From the NCBI RefSeq assembly GCF_013359695.1, contig NZ_JABFMU010000021.1:20450-84449 (forward strand): DNA of 64,000 nucleotides, written 5' to 3'. The notes under the pieces are model-generated. The model did not search any database. It worked only from the letters and a program-made list of their open reading frames with translations, and was not told the DNA's origin. Positions 26,923 to 36,165 of this stretch are shown here, in pieces. Each line of letters opens with the position of its first letter. Within the stretch, counting starts at the first letter, position 1. The position numbers and the translations under genes are program-made. Source of the DNA: Pseudomonas sp. C2B4 (GTDB lineage: Bacteria > Pseudomonadota > Gammaproteobacteria > Pseudomonadales > Pseudomonadaceae).

Positions 26923-27837
26923 TCAATCGATCAGCTGATCGTTGAACCATTCCAGCATCTGCGCCACCGCCGGACGCTCCAGCCGTACCCGCTCGCACAC
27001 CAATGCGTACTGGCCCAGCGCGGTCATGCTGGAGGTGAACGGTCGCACCAGACGGCCGCTGAGCAGGTCTTCCTGCGCGGTCAGGTTGTCCCCCATCGCC
27101 ACGCCCTGCCCCTGCACCGCCGCCTCGAGTGCCAAGCCGGCGTGGGCGAAATACAGTTGCCGTTCGGGACGCTGATCCCCGGCATGGCTGGTGAGCCAGG
27201 CAGTCCAGGTCTTGCCGTCCTGATCGTCGTGCAGCAGGCAGTGGCGCGCCAGGTCCCTTGGCGTTTTCAGCGTGCCCTGGTTGAACAGGCCGGGGCTGCA
27301 CACCGGGAAGAACTGCAATGCGGGTAACGGCCTGACGAAATACGCCGAACTGTCGACCGGGCCGGTGCCATAGGTGATCGCCAGGTCGATGTCTTCCCCC
27401 GGTGCGGCGGCGTCGATCGGCTGCTCGTAGAGGTGCAAAGTGATGTGCGGGTAACGCGCATAGAAATCCGTGAGACGGCTCATCAGCCACTTTTGCGCCA
27501 ACTCGGCGGTCACCGCCAGGCGCAACACCGCCAGGGACGAGGGATCGCGCAGTTCATCACAGGCATCGCCGATCAGTTCGAAGGCCTGTTGCAGACTTTG
27601 CATCAGGCGCCCGGCGGCCATCGTCGGGCGAATCTGCCGGCCTTCGCGGATGAACAGCGAGACGCCCAGTTGCTCTTCCAACTGGCGAATCTGGTGGCTG
27701 ACGGCACTGTCGGTCACACACAGCTCCGCCGCCGCCCGGCCGAAATGGGCGTGGCGCGCGGCGCATTCGAAGGTTCTGAGGGCTGCCAGGGAGGGAAGTC
27801 GGCGCATCGGGTCGGGTCCGGAGTTGGAGGCGATCAT
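26923..27837 (-). CDS. LysR-family regulator (GcvA-like)
   Basis: 304 residues. The helix-turn-helix follows MRRLPSLAALRTFECAAR, with TDSAVSHQIRQLEEQLGVSL, the pattern of the GcvA/AmpR branch. I chose the ATG at 27837 (AGG five bases upstream); MRRLPSL at 27807 is an alternative with a weaker site. The C-terminal effector domain looks complete. It lies 100 bp upstream of the agmatine deiminase-family gene on the same strand and could control that operon. Confidence 0.88.
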   Translation of the reverse strand: MIASNSGPDPMRRLPSLAALRTFECAARHAHFGRAAAELCVTDSAVSHQIRQLEEQLGVSLFIREGRQIRPTMAAGRLMQSLQQAFELIGDACDELRDPSSLAVLRLAVTAELAQKWLMSRLTDFYARYPHITLHLYEQPIDAAAPGEDIDLAITYGTGPVDSSAYFVRPLPALQFFPVCSPGLFNQGTLKTPRDLARHCLLHDDQDGKTWTAWLTSHAGDQRPERQLYFAHAGLALEAAVQGQGVAMGDNLTAQEDLLSGRLVRPFTSSMTALGQYALVCERVRLERPAVAQMLEWFNDQLID

Positions 27838-27884
27838 GCTGACCTGATGGACTATGGGCGTCCAGTGGGACCGCGTTATCGTTC

Positions 27885-27960
27885 TTCGCGAGCAGGCTCG
27901 CTCCCACAAGGGATTTGTGACCACTGAAGATCCACCGTGGGAGCGAGCCTGCTCGCGAAG
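27885..27960. repeat. REP pair
   Basis: Same arms as at 24487 with the same outer flanks but an inverted loop (AGGGATTTGTGACCACTGAAG here, complement at 24520-24540). Confidence 0.95.
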
Positions 27961-28024
27961 GCGTCGGCACTTTTGCCCCTTATCTTCTAGGCTAACCAAG
28001 TCACTCAAATCACTGGAGGCCCCC

Positions 28025-28513
28025 ATGCATCTCGAAGGCTCCTGCCATTGCGGCGCAGTGTCGTTCAGCCTGACCAGCGCCCACCCCTACCCCTATCAGC
28101 GCTGCTATTGCTCAGTTTGCCGCAAGACCCAAGGCGGCGGTGGTTATGCAATCAACATCGCCGGTGACGCCAACAGCCTGAAGGTACGCGGTCGCAGGAA
28201 CGTCACGATTTACCATGCCCTGCTCAAGGGCGAAGGCGAGGCGCGTGCCCACCGCAGCAGCGCCGAGCGGCACTTCTGCTCGGTGTGCGGTTCGGGTTTG
28301 TGGTTGTTCAGTCCCGAATGGCCGGAACTGATCCATCCGTTTGCGTCGGCCATCGACACACCGCTGCCGGTACCGCCGGAGCACACGCATTTGTTGCTCG
28401 ACTCCAGGGCGCCGTGGGTAGAAGTCGACGTCCGGCCGGGCGATAAACAGTTCGATGTCTATCCCGAAGAGTCCATTGCGGACTGGCATGAGCGACTGGG
28501 TTTAAGCCTGTAG
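28025..28513 (+). CDS. GFA-family (CENP-V/glutathione-dependent formaldehyde-activating) zinc protein
   Basis: 162 residues. The structural zinc ligands are visible: Cys7 and Cys9 in SCHCGAVSF, Cys28, Cys30 and Cys33 in CYCSVCRKTQGG, and CSVCGSGLWLF near residue 82. The GFA fold includes a glutathione-hydroxymethyl-transferring enzyme, but most members are uncharacterised, and here function is open. The start is the first ATG before SCHCG. Confidence 0.85.
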   Translation: MHLEGSCHCGAVSFSLTSAHPYPYQRCYCSVCRKTQGGGGYAINIAGDANSLKVRGRRNVTIYHALLKGEGEARAHRSSAERHFCSVCGSGLWLFSPEWPELIHPFASAIDTPLPVPPEHTHLLLDSRAPWVEVDVRPGDKQFDVYPEESIADWHERLGLSL

Positions 28514-28625
28514 GAGCAGCCGGTCGACGCTCGATTGCTCGCGATGAACCAGAGAACACCACGGGGCATCTGTTTCCCCGCGTCATCGTTCACGACCATC
28601 GCGAGCATGCTCGCTCCTACACAGG
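28508..28625. repeat. REP pair (divergent variant)
   Basis: Arms CCTGTAGGAGCAGCCGGTCG...GCTCGCGA and ATCGCGAGCATGCTCGCTCCTACACAGG, the same variant as at 387. It begins inside the last codons of the GFA gene, whose stop TAG (28511-28513) is part of the arm. Confidence 0.9.
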
Positions 28626-28626
28626 G

Positions 28627-29235
28627 TCAGGCGGCGGTTGGCACGCCGCTGTGGAAGCGGAATTCAACGTCCGGGGACTCGATCAACTCCTGCTCGGCGG
28701 CGCGCACGCGGTCGATCACGTTGGCAATGTCCTTGGCGTCCCCGTACTGGTAAGCCAGTTTCAAGTACCCCTGAAAATGCCGGGCTTCACTTTTCAGCAA
28801 GCCGAAATAGAACTTGCCCAATTCTTCGTCCAGATGCGGCACCAACGCCTCGAAACGCTCGCAACTGCGGGCTTCGATGAACGCGCCGACCACCAGGGTA
28901 TCCACCAGTTTCACCGGTTCGTGACTGCGCACCACTTTGCGCAGCCCCGAGGCGTAACGGCCGGCGGACAGCTGGCGTAGCTCAATCTTGCGCTTTTTCA
29001 TCAGGCGCATGACTTGCTCGTGGTGAACCAGCTCTTCCCGGGCCAGGCGCGACATCATGTTGATCAGGTCGACATGGGAGTGATATTTAGCAATCAGGCT
29101 CAGCGCAGTGCTGGCGGCCTTGAATTCGCAATTCTTGTGGTCGATCAGCAGGGTTTCCTGATCGGCCAGCGCAGCCTGGACCCAGCCATCGGGGGTGCGA
29201 CAGCCAAGGAACTCGTGAATTTCGGGAAGGATCAT
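28627..29235 (-). CDS. miaE: tRNA-(ms2io6A)-hydroxylase
   Basis: 202 residues. A ferritin-like diiron protein that hydroxylates the isopentenyl group of ms2i6A37 in tRNA. The pattern is clear: ILPEIHEFLGCRTPDGWV, then EFKAASTALSLIAKY, then REELVHHEQVMRLM and SCERFEALVPHLDEEL, with ARHFQGYLKLA. The Glu and His residues of EEL..HHE and ERFE...EARH are the expected iron ligands. I started at the ATG (29235); a GTG three codons earlier has no better ribosome site. Confidence 0.93.
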   Translation of the reverse strand: MILPEIHEFLGCRTPDGWVQAALADQETLLIDHKNCEFKAASTALSLIAKYHSHVDLINMMSRLAREELVHHEQVMRLMKKRKIELRQLSAGRYASGLRKVVRSHEPVKLVDTLVVGAFIEARSCERFEALVPHLDEELGKFYFGLLKSEARHFQGYLKLAYQYGDAKDIANVIDRVRAAEQELIESPDVEFRFHSGVPTAA

Positions 29236-29397
29236 GGGGCCCACGGGATAAAAGGTTCAAAACGAAGGGCAGCGATTATACCGGCCTGCCGGCAGACCAC
29301 CAGCCGCCGACCGTTGATATGTATCAACACCCCCGGCGGCGAGCAGCAACTATAGTTGTGCAACGCCATGCATTTTCATTTTCAGGAGATCCCGATC

Positions 29398-30261
29398 ATG
29401 CAAGCCATACGCAGCATTCTGGTGGTCATCGAACCCGAACACTCGGAAAGCCTGGCGCTTAAACGGGCCAAACTGATAGCCGGCGTGACCCAGGCGCATT
29501 TGCATCTGCTGGTGTGCGACCCCAAGCATGATCACAGCGCGATGCTGAGCGTACTCAAGGCCGCTTTGCTGGAGGACGGTTACAGCGTCACCACCGAACA
29601 GGCCTGGAACCAGAGCCTGCAAGATACCATCGTCGATGTGCAGCAGGCCGAAGGGTGCGGCCTGGTGGTCAAGCAGCACTTTCCCGACAGTGCGTTGAAA
29701 AAAGCCCTGCTGACCCCGGCAGACTGGAAGCTGCTGCGCCACTGCCCGACACCGGTGCTGCTGGTGAAAACCGCAGGCTCGTGGAAGGACAAGGTGATTC
29801 TGGCGGCCGTCGACGTCGGTAACACGGACCCGGAACACCGCCATCTGCACAACACCATCATCGATCACGGCTATGACATCTCTACCCTGGCCAAGGCCCA
29901 CCTGCACGTGGTCAGCGCCCATCCTTCGCCGATGTTGTCGGCGGCTGACCCTACGCTGCAGCTCAGCGAAACCATCGAGGCGCGTTATCGCGAACAATGC
30001 CGGGCGTTCCAGGCGGAATTCGACATCGACGATGAACACCTGCACATCGCCGAAGGCCCGGCCGACGTGTTGATTCCGTTCATGGTGCACAAACTGCAAG
30101 CGGCGGTGACGGTGATCGGCACCGTGGCGCGCAGTGGATTATCCGGAACGCTGATCGGCAATACGGCGGAAGTGGTGCTGGATGCGGTGGAGAGCGATGT
30201 GCTGGTGCTCAAGCCGCAGGAGATCGAGGATCATCTGGAAGAGATTGCCAACAAGCATTGA
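29398..30261 (+). CDS. Universal stress protein, tandem Usp domains (UspE-like)
   Basis: 287 residues with two Usp domains. Domain 1 starts IRSILVVIEPEHSESLALKRA and domain 2 near residue 141 starts SWKDKVILAAVDVG. The second ends with the ATP-binding-type signature GTVARSGLSGTLIGNTAEVVLD, so this domain may bind ATP. A strong AGGAG precedes the ATG at 29398. Divergent from miaE. Confidence 0.92.
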   Translation: MQAIRSILVVIEPEHSESLALKRAKLIAGVTQAHLHLLVCDPKHDHSAMLSVLKAALLEDGYSVTTEQAWNQSLQDTIVDVQQAEGCGLVVKQHFPDSALKKALLTPADWKLLRHCPTPVLLVKTAGSWKDKVILAAVDVGNTDPEHRHLHNTIIDHGYDISTLAKAHLHVVSAHPSPMLSAADPTLQLSETIEARYREQCRAFQAEFDIDDEHLHIAEGPADVLIPFMVHKLQAAVTVIGTVARSGLSGTLIGNTAEVVLDAVESDVLVLKPQEIEDHLEEIANKH

Positions 30262-30286
30262 GATTTGTAGCGCCTGTCAGGACGCC

Positions 30287-30352
30287 TTCGCGAGCAGGCT
30301 CGCTCCCACATTTGGAATGCATTCCCCTGTGGGAGCGAGCCTGCTCGCGAAG
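30287..30352. repeat. REP pair
   Basis: Arms TTCGCGAGCAGGCTCGCTCCCACA and TGTGGGAGCGAGCCTGCTCGCGAA with a very short loop, between convergent genes. Confidence 0.95.
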
Positions 30353-30361
30353 CTCTTAAAA

Positions 30362-30832
30362 TTACCCGCCAAACGCATCCTTGAGGAATCCAGGCGCTAT
30401 ATATCGCTGATAATGCGCCTCGGACAGCAGGAAAAATTCCCGATCAATGGCATCGCGCAATTCCGGCAGGTTCCAGTCGCGAAATTCCGGCAACAGCACC
30501 ATCCCGTAAGCCTCGAGATTATTGATGACCCGCGCCCCCCGGGCGATCAGCTGGTACGCCCAGCAATAGGCCGACTGATGCGGCACGAAGCGAATCTTGC
30601 GTTGCTCCAGCTGGGCCCTGAGCAGCGATGCATCGAAAATTTCCACCTTGGCCGCCATCACCTGGGACAACAACTGCTCGAGACGCAGCCACACCGCGCG
30701 CTTTTCTTCCTCGTTGTAACCGTTCCAGTGAATCACTTCATGGTGGAAACGCTTGCAGCCACGGCACACCAGGTCACCGTAAACGGTGGAGCAAAGGCCG
30801 ACGCAGGGGGTCTTGATGGTCTGATTGGGCAT
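30362..30832 (-). CDS. DUF1289-domain protein
   Basis: 156 residues. The N-terminal DUF1289 is a small Cys-rich motif: TPCVGLCSTVYGDLVCRGCK followed by EEEKRAVWLRL. The remainder (about residues 60-156) is a helical extension with no clear match. The Cys pattern (CVGLC...CRGC) suggests metal binding. Start is MPNQTIKTPC; an upstream in-frame ATG adds an unrelated hydrophobic stretch. Confidence 0.82.
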   Translation of the reverse strand: MPNQTIKTPCVGLCSTVYGDLVCRGCKRFHHEVIHWNGYNEEEKRAVWLRLEQLLSQVMAAKVEIFDASLLRAQLEQRKIRFVPHQSAYCWAYQLIARGARVINNLEAYGMVLLPEFRDWNLPELRDAIDREFFLLSEAHYQRYIAPGFLKDAFGG

Positions 30833-30968
30833 AGGTAGGCAAAACGCGAAAAGCAGGACAGGCGGGCATGTTAGCCCTTTGTCCGCCATTGATCACCCCT
30901 CAAAGTTCAAGGCCTCGGGTGAATCGGGGTTTACTGCCCGCCTCCACCAAAGTCCAATAAAACCTGAC

Positions 30969-30997
30969 TTACCTTTAATTTTTTTTTGCCGTAGAAT
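30969..30997 (+). promoter_or_regulatory. Candidate sigma-70 promoter for acnB
   Basis: TTACCT, 17-base spacer that includes a T9 tract, and TAGAAT (five of six matches to TATAAT). It would start a leader of roughly 285 nt before the acnB GTG. The -35 match is weak. Confidence 0.45.
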
Positions 30998-31028
30998 CAG
31001 CCTGCCTTTTTAGGCGCCAATGTCCGTT

Positions 31029-31168
31029 AGAAGCTGTTTTCAAAGCGTCACGAGCACAGTCGTTCCTTCAGAGCGGTGTTGGCGAGGGGTTTTTCCAGCG
31101 GGGAAAAGCCCAACGCCAACCCTCATCAGCTCCCGTTCTGCAGGCGTAAAACTTTGAAAGCAGCTTCT
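31029..31168 (+). promoter_or_regulatory. Structured acnB leader, closed by a 17-bp inverted repeat
   Basis: Outer arms AGAAGCTGTTTTCAAAG (31029-31045) and CTTTGAAAGCAGCTTCT (31152-31168) pair along 17 bp with one G-U wobble in RNA. Inside, 31076-31124 forms a second hairpin (GTTGGCG...GGGGTTTTTCC with GGGGAAAAGCCCAACGCC). There is no reading frame of note, so this 456-bp intergenic stretch appears to be promoter plus structured leader. It does not match a riboswitch I recognise. Confidence 0.6.
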
Positions 31169-31288
31169 GTAAGGAATTGTCGGTAATTCTGGCTAAGTGG
31201 CTCACAACGCCATGCAGCGCATGAGTACGGCAATTTCGGGATGAGCGTCCCGGACACCCATTTGGGACCACTGATGAGGGTAATAACT

Positions 31289-33889
31289 GTGCTTGAAGCC
31301 TACCGCAAACATATCGAAGAGCGCGCAGCACTGGGTATCGTTCCCCAGCCGCTAAACGCCGAACAAACTGCAGGCCTGGTCGAGCTGCTGAAAAATCCCC
31401 CGGCTGGCGAAGAAGCATTTCTCGTTGACCTGATCACCAATCGCGTACCGCCTGGAGTGGACGAAGCAGCCTACGTCAAGGCCGGCTTCCTGTCCGCCAT
31501 CGCCAAAGGCGAAGCCAAATCCCCTCTGATCGACAAGAAGCGCGCTGTTGAACTGCTCGGCACCATGCAGGGCGGCTACAACATCGTGACCCTGGTCAAC
31601 CTGCTGGACGACGCCGAACTGGCGCCAGTAGCTGCCGAAGAACTCAAGCACACCCTGCTGATGTTCGATGCCTTCCACGACGTCGCTGAAAAAGCCAAGA
31701 ACGGTAACGTTCACGCCAAAGGCGTGCTGCAATCCTGGGCTGACGCCGAATGGTTCGTGAAGCGCCCAACCCTGGCCGACAAGATCAGCCTGCGCGTGTT
31801 CAAGGTGACTGGCGAGACCAACACCGACGACCTGTCCCCTGCTCCTGATGCCTGGTCCCGCCCGGACATCCCGCTGCACGCCCTGGCCATGCTGAAAATG
31901 GCCCGTGACGGCATCGTCCCGGACGAGCAAGGCAAGACCGGCCCGATGAAGCAGATCGAAGAAATGCGCAACGCCGGCTTCCCGATCGCCTACGTCGGCG
32001 ACGTGGTCGGTACCGGTTCTTCGCGTAAATCGGCGACCAACTCGGTTCTGTGGTTCTTCGGCGACGACGTTCCTTACGTGCCGAACAAGCGTGCAGGCGG
32101 CTTCTGCTTCGGCAGCAAGATCGCTCCGATCTTCTACAACACCATGGAAGATGCTGGCGCACTGCCAATCGAATTCGACGTTTCCAACATGCACATGGGC
32201 GACGTGATCGACCTGTACCCGCATGCTGGCAAAGTCTGCAAGCACGGCACCGACGAAGTCCTGACCACCTTCGAAATGAAGACCCCGGTCCTGTTGGACG
32301 AAGTTCGCGCCGGCGGCCGTATTCCGCTGATCATCGGCCGTGGCCTGACCGAGAAGGCTCGCACCGAGCTGGGTCTGCCACCTTCGACCCTGTTCAAGAA
32401 GCCTGAAGCACCGGCTGAAAGCACCAAGGGCTACACCCTGGCGCAGAAAATGGTCGGCAAGGCTTGCGGCGTGACCGGCATCCGTCCGGGCACCTACTGC
32501 GAACCGAAAATGACTACCGTCGGCTCCCAGGACACCACCGGTCCAATGACCCGTGACGAACTGAAAGACCTGGCGTGCCTGGGCTTCTCGACCGATCTGG
32601 TGATGCAGTCCTTCTGCCACACCGCGGCTTACCCTAAGCCGATCGACGTGACCACCCACCACACCCTGCCTGACTTCATCATGACCCGTGGCGGCGTGTC
32701 CCTGCGTCCGGGCGACGGCATCATCCACTCGTGGCTGAACCGCATGCTGCTGCCAGACACCGTCGGTACCGGTGGTGACTCCCACACCCGTTTCCCGATC
32801 GGCATCTCGTTCCCGGCCGGTTCCGGTCTGGTCGCGTTCGCCGCTGCCACCGGCGTCATGCCGCTGGACATGCCGGAATCGATCCTGGTTCGCTTCAAGG
32901 GCAAACTGCAACCTGGCGTCACCCTGCGTGACCTGGTTCATGCCATCCCTTACTACGCGATCCAGAAAGGCCTGCTGACCGTCGAGAAGAAAGGCAAGAA
33001 GAACGCCTTCTCCGGCCGCATCCTGGAGATCGAAGGTCTGGAAACCCTGACCGTCGAGCAAGCCTTCGAACTGTCCGACGCCTCGGCCGAACGTTCGGCT
33101 GCCGGTTGCACCATCAAGCTGTCCAAAGAGTCGATCGCCGAATACCTGAAGTCGAACATCACCCTGCTGCGCTGGATGATCGGCGAAGGCTACGGTGATG
33201 CACGTACCCTGGAACGTCGCGCTCAAGCAATGGAAGCCTGGCTGGCCAACCCTGAGCTGCTGGAAGCGGACAAAGACGCTGAATACGCCGAAGTCATCGA
33301 GATCGACCTGGCCGACGTCAAGGAGCCTGTGCTCTGCGCGCCGAACGACCCGGACGACGCTCGCCTGCTCTCCAGCGTTGCTGGCGAGAAGATCGACGAA
33401 GTGTTCATCGGTTCGTGCATGACCAACATCGGTCACTTCCGCGCTGCCGGTAAACTGCTGGATCAGGTCAAGGGTCAGCTGCCAACCCGTCTGTGGCTGT
33501 CGCCGCCGACCAAGATGGACGCTCACCAACTGACCGAAGAAGGCTACTACGGCATCTACGGCAAGGCTGGCGCGCGCATGGAAATGCCGGGCTGCTCGCT
33601 GTGCATGGGTAACCAGGCACGTGTAGAGCCGAACTCGACTGTCGTGTCGACTTCGACCCGTAACTTCCCGAACCGTCTGGGTGACGGCGCGAACGTCTAC
33701 CTGGCTTCGGCCGAGCTGGCGTCCGTGGCTTCCATCCTGGGTCGCCTGCCGACCGTCGAGGAGTACATGGAATACGCTGGCAAGATCGACAGCATGGCGG
33801 CCGATGTCTACCGCTACCTGTCCTTCGACCAGATCGCCGAGTTCCGTGAAGCTGCAGCGAACGCCAACATCCCGGTCGTTCAAGCCTAA
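31289..33889 (+). CDS. acnB: Aconitate hydratase B (bifunctional 2-methylisocitrate dehydratase)
   Basis: Interconverts citrate, cis-aconitate and isocitrate in the TCA cycle through a [4Fe-4S] cluster. I chose the GTG at 31289, giving 866 residues and the standard start [20 protein letters not shown]; an upstream ATG at 31241 would add 16 residues from the leader. Fe-S ligand regions are [13 protein letters not shown] and [26 protein letters not shown] is another active-site block. AGGG is about nine bases before the GTG. AcnB is a known target of iron control (PrrF sRNA) in Pseudomonas; the long structured leader makes post-transcriptional regulation plausible here. A strong terminator follows. 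Confidence 0.97.
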   Translation: MLEAYRKHIEERAALGIVPQPLNAEQTAGLVELLKNPPAGEEAFLVDLITNRVPPGVDEAAYVKAGFLSAIAKGEAKSPLIDKKRAVELLGTMQGGYNIVTLVNLLDDAELAPVAAEELKHTLLMFDAFHDVAEKAKNGNVHAKGVLQSWADAEWFVKRPTLADKISLRVFKVTGETNTDDLSPAPDAWSRPDIPLHALAMLKMARDGIVPDEQGKTGPMKQIEEMRNAGFPIAYVGDVVGTGSSRKSATNSVLWFFGDDVPYVPNKRAGGFCFGSKIAPIFYNTMEDAGALPIEFDVSNMHMGDVIDLYPHAGKVCKHGTDEVLTTFEMKTPVLLDEVRAGGRIPLIIGRGLTEKARTELGLPPSTLFKKPEAPAESTKGYTLAQKMVGKACGVTGIRPGTYCEPKMTTVGSQDTTGPMTRDELKDLACLGFSTDLVMQSFCHTAAYPKPIDVTTHHTLPDFIMTRGGVSLRPGDGIIHSWLNRMLLPDTVGTGGDSHTRFPIGISFPAGSGLVAFAAATGVMPLDMPESILVRFKGKLQPGVTLRDLVHAIPYYAIQKGLLTVEKKGKKNAFSGRILEIEGLETLTVEQAFELSDASAERSAAGCTIKLSKESIAEYLKSNITLLRWMIGEGYGDARTLERRAQAMEAWLANPELLEADKDAEYAEVIEIDLADVKEPVLCAPNDPDDARLLSSVAGEKIDEVFIGSCMTNIGHFRAAGKLLDQVKGQLPTRLWLSPPTKMDAHQLTEEGYYGIYGKAGARMEMPGCSLCMGNQARVEPNSTVVSTSTRNFPNRLGDGANVYLASAELASVASILGRLPTVEEYMEYAGKIDSMAADVYRYLSFDQIAEFREAAANANIPVVQA

Positions 33890-33904
33890 CGCTACAGAGC
33901 AATG

Positions 33905-33942
33905 AAAAACGCCGCCCATCGTGAGATGGGCGGCGTTTTTTT
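33905..33942 (+). terminator. Rho-independent terminator after acnB
   Basis: Stem AACGCCGCCCATC/GATGGGCGGCGTT with a GTGA loop and a following T7 tract. Confidence 0.96.
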
Positions 33943-33978
33943 ATGCCCCTGCTTTACCTGAACACTACACAAACCAAT

Positions 33979-34066
33979 GTGGGAGCGAGCCTGCTCGCGA
34001 ATACGGCAGCACATCCAGCATTGATGTGTCTGATAAACCGCATTCGCGAGCAGGCTCGCTCCCACA
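33979..34066. repeat. REP pair
   Basis: Arms TGTGGGAGCGAGCCTGCTCGCGAAT and ATTCGCGAGCAGGCTCGCTCCCACA, between convergent acnB and the permease gene. Confidence 0.95.
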
Positions 34067-34089
34067 AGGATCAGTGCATGCCTGGGGTA

Positions 34090-35370
34090 TCAGGCTCTCA
34101 ACGAATAGATCAACGCCGAAATCGCCACCAGACCTACCGCCACCACAAACACGTTCGACGCCTGACCACGGAAGCGGGCCATGGCCGGGACCTTGCGGAT
34201 GGCGTACATCGGCATCAGGAACAGGATGGCGGCGATCACCGGGCCGCCCAGGGTTTCGATCATGCCGAGGATGCTCGGGTTCAGCGTGGCGACAATCCAG
34301 CACACCACCAGCATGAAGGCGGCGGTCATGCGGTCCAGGGTCTTGGCCGACGGACGCTTGCCGCTCTTGACGATCAGGCCTTTAAGACCTTCGCTGGCGC
34401 CGATGTAGTGCCCCAGGAACGACTTGGAAATGGCCACGAACGCAATCAACGGCGCCGCGAAGGCGATGGTCGGGTTGCTGAAGTGGTTGGCCAGGTACGA
34501 CAGGATCGACAGGTTCTGTGCTTTCGCTTCGGCCAGTTGCGCCGGCGACAGGGTCAGCACGCAGCTGAAGACGAAGAACAGCACCATCACCACCATCAAG
34601 GCGTGGGCACGGGACAGGATCTGCGAGCTGCGCTGTTCGGCGTGGTCGCCGTAACGACGCTTCTGATCCACGGCGAACGCCGAGATGATTGGCGAGTGGT
34701 TGAACGAGAACACCATCACCGGAATCGCCAGCCACAGGGTATGCAGCAAGGCCGACGGCTCAGGCAGTGTGCTGGCCGTGGTCAGGATGCCGCCGTTCCA
34801 GTGCGGAATCAGAAACACCGCCAGGAACAGCAAGGCGACGATGAACGGGTACACCATCAGGCTCATGGCCTTGACGATCATCTGTTCGCCGCAACGCACG
34901 ACCGCCAGCAGGCCGAGGATCAGCACCAGCGACAGCACCGCGCGCGGAGGCGGCATGATGTGCAGTTGATGCTCCAGGAAACTGCCCACGGTGTTGGTCA
35001 GGGCCACGCTGTAGATCAACAGGATCGGGAAGATCGCGAAGAAGTACAGCAAGGTGATCAACGCGCCGGCCTTGAGGCCGAAATGTTCTTCCACCACTTC
35101 GGTGATGTCCGCGCCTTCACGACCGGACAGCACGAAGCGGGTCAGGCCGCGGTGTGCATAGAAGGTCATCGGGAATGCCAGCAACGCCAGGATCAGCAGC
35201 GGCCAGAAACCGCCCAGGCCCGCGTTGATCGGTAAAAACAGGGTGCCCGCACCAATCGCCGTGCCAAACAGGCCCAGCATCCAGGTGGTGTCTTGGCGAT
35301 TCCAGCTCGAAAGCGTCGCGGGTGTCGCTGTTACAAAGCGTTCGGTAACGCTATTGGCCTGATCATTCAT
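34090..35370 (-). CDS. HAAAP-family serine/threonine-type amino-acid permease (SdaC-like)
   Basis: 426 residues with about 11 membrane helices. The HAAAP markers are TTWMLGLFGTAIGAGTLFLP near residue 27, LLIYSVALTNTVGSF, then LAIPVMVFSFNHSPIISAFA and FVAISKSFLGHYIGASEG. Members of this SdaC branch carry serine or threonine by H+ symport. I started at MNDQANSV; the longer frame is not convincing. The upstream 380 bp contains a REP pair and the divergent tautomerase promoter region. Confidence 0.88.
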   Translation of the reverse strand: MNDQANSVTERFVTATPATLSSWNRQDTTWMLGLFGTAIGAGTLFLPINAGLGGFWPLLILALLAFPMTFYAHRGLTRFVLSGREGADITEVVEEHFGLKAGALITLLYFFAIFPILLIYSVALTNTVGSFLEHQLHIMPPPRAVLSLVLILGLLAVVRCGEQMIVKAMSLMVYPFIVALLFLAVFLIPHWNGGILTTASTLPEPSALLHTLWLAIPVMVFSFNHSPIISAFAVDQKRRYGDHAEQRSSQILSRAHALMVVMVLFFVFSCVLTLSPAQLAEAKAQNLSILSYLANHFSNPTIAFAAPLIAFVAISKSFLGHYIGASEGLKGLIVKSGKRPSAKTLDRMTAAFMLVVCWIVATLNPSILGMIETLGGPVIAAILFLMPMYAIRKVPAMARFRGQASNVFVVAVGLVAISALIYSLRA

Positions 35371-35547
35371 CCGGTGGGATCTCCACATTCCGGTCACTTG
35401 CCACCCGGCCAGAACGCGTCGGAATACCCGACAGGCAGCGCCCTGGCCGAAACAGGGGCGCGATTGTCCGGGATTAGTGAACAGAAGCAAAGACTTAGGT
35501 GAGGAACGGTGGTACCAGGTCGGGATTTTTCAGACGATGGAGAACCC

Positions 35548-35640
35548 CTGTGGGAGCGAGCCTGCTCGCGAAAGCGGTGTGTCAGTCACGTCAATGTTGC
35601 AGCTGCCGCCGTCTTCGCGAGCAGGCTCGCTCCCACAGGG
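35548..35640. repeat. REP pair
   Basis: Arms CTGTGGGAGCGAGCCTGCTCGCGAA and TTCGCGAGCAGGCTCGCTCCCACAG. It lies between divergent genes, unusually for REPs; the rest of the 382-bp gap (35371-35752) shows nothing else I recognise except an AT-rich stretch near 35700-35730 that may hold the tautomerase promoter. Confidence 0.95.
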
Positions 35641-35752
35641 GGATCCAGGATGTTCAGCCCCTGCGATTCATCGCCAAATGACGATTCACACTTGATAAAG
35701 GTCAATCATCATGTATTTTTAAACACACCTGCCTTCTATCTGGAGTCTTCCC

Positions 35753-36136
35753 ATGCCACTGGTTCGCGTCGAAATCAAAAAGCAACAGGACCCCACTTAC
35801 GCCAAACGCATCGGCGAGCTGATCTACGCCGCGATGCACAGCACCATTGGCGTGCCCAAGGACGATAACTTCCAGATCCTCAACGAACACGACGAGCATC
35901 ACTTCATTTTCGATCCGGGGTATCTTGGCATCCCGCGCACTGACAAATTGGTCATCATCCAGATCACCCTCAGCGAAGGACGCACCGTCGAGCAGAAAAA
36001 ACTGCTCTACAAAACCATCGCCGAGAGCCTGAACAGCGAACTGGCCGTGCGCCTGGAGGATGTTTTCATTAATCTGGTGGAAGTGAAAAAAGAAAACTGG
36101 TCGTTCGGCAATGGCATTGCCCAATACGCCCTCTGA
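35753..36136 (+). CDS. Tautomerase-superfamily protein
   Basis: 127 residues. The mature N-terminus is Pro-1 (MPLVRVEIKK), the catalytic base of this superfamily. The sequence resembles the longer, single-chain MIF-like/Tautomerase_2 group (HFIFDPGYLGIPRTDKLVII, EDVFINLVEVKKENWSFGNG). The substrate is unknown. A GGAG site precedes the ATG. A TetR gene follows 29 bp downstream and may regulate this operon. Confidence 0.87.
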   Translation: MPLVRVEIKKQQDPTYAKRIGELIYAAMHSTIGVPKDDNFQILNEHDEHHFIFDPGYLGIPRTDKLVIIQITLSEGRTVEQKKLLYKTIAESLNSELAVRLEDVFINLVEVKKENWSFGNGIAQYAL

Positions 36137-36165
36137 TTGCCAATTTCGATACCTGTGAGCCGCCA

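Noticed and set aside
31352..33919. 855-codon open frame on the minus strand opposite acnB
   Set aside because: It is a codon-bias shadow of acnB in high-GC DNA; it has no ribosome site, and the translated sequence is low-complexity Gly/Val/Gln/His-rich without any recognisable motif.
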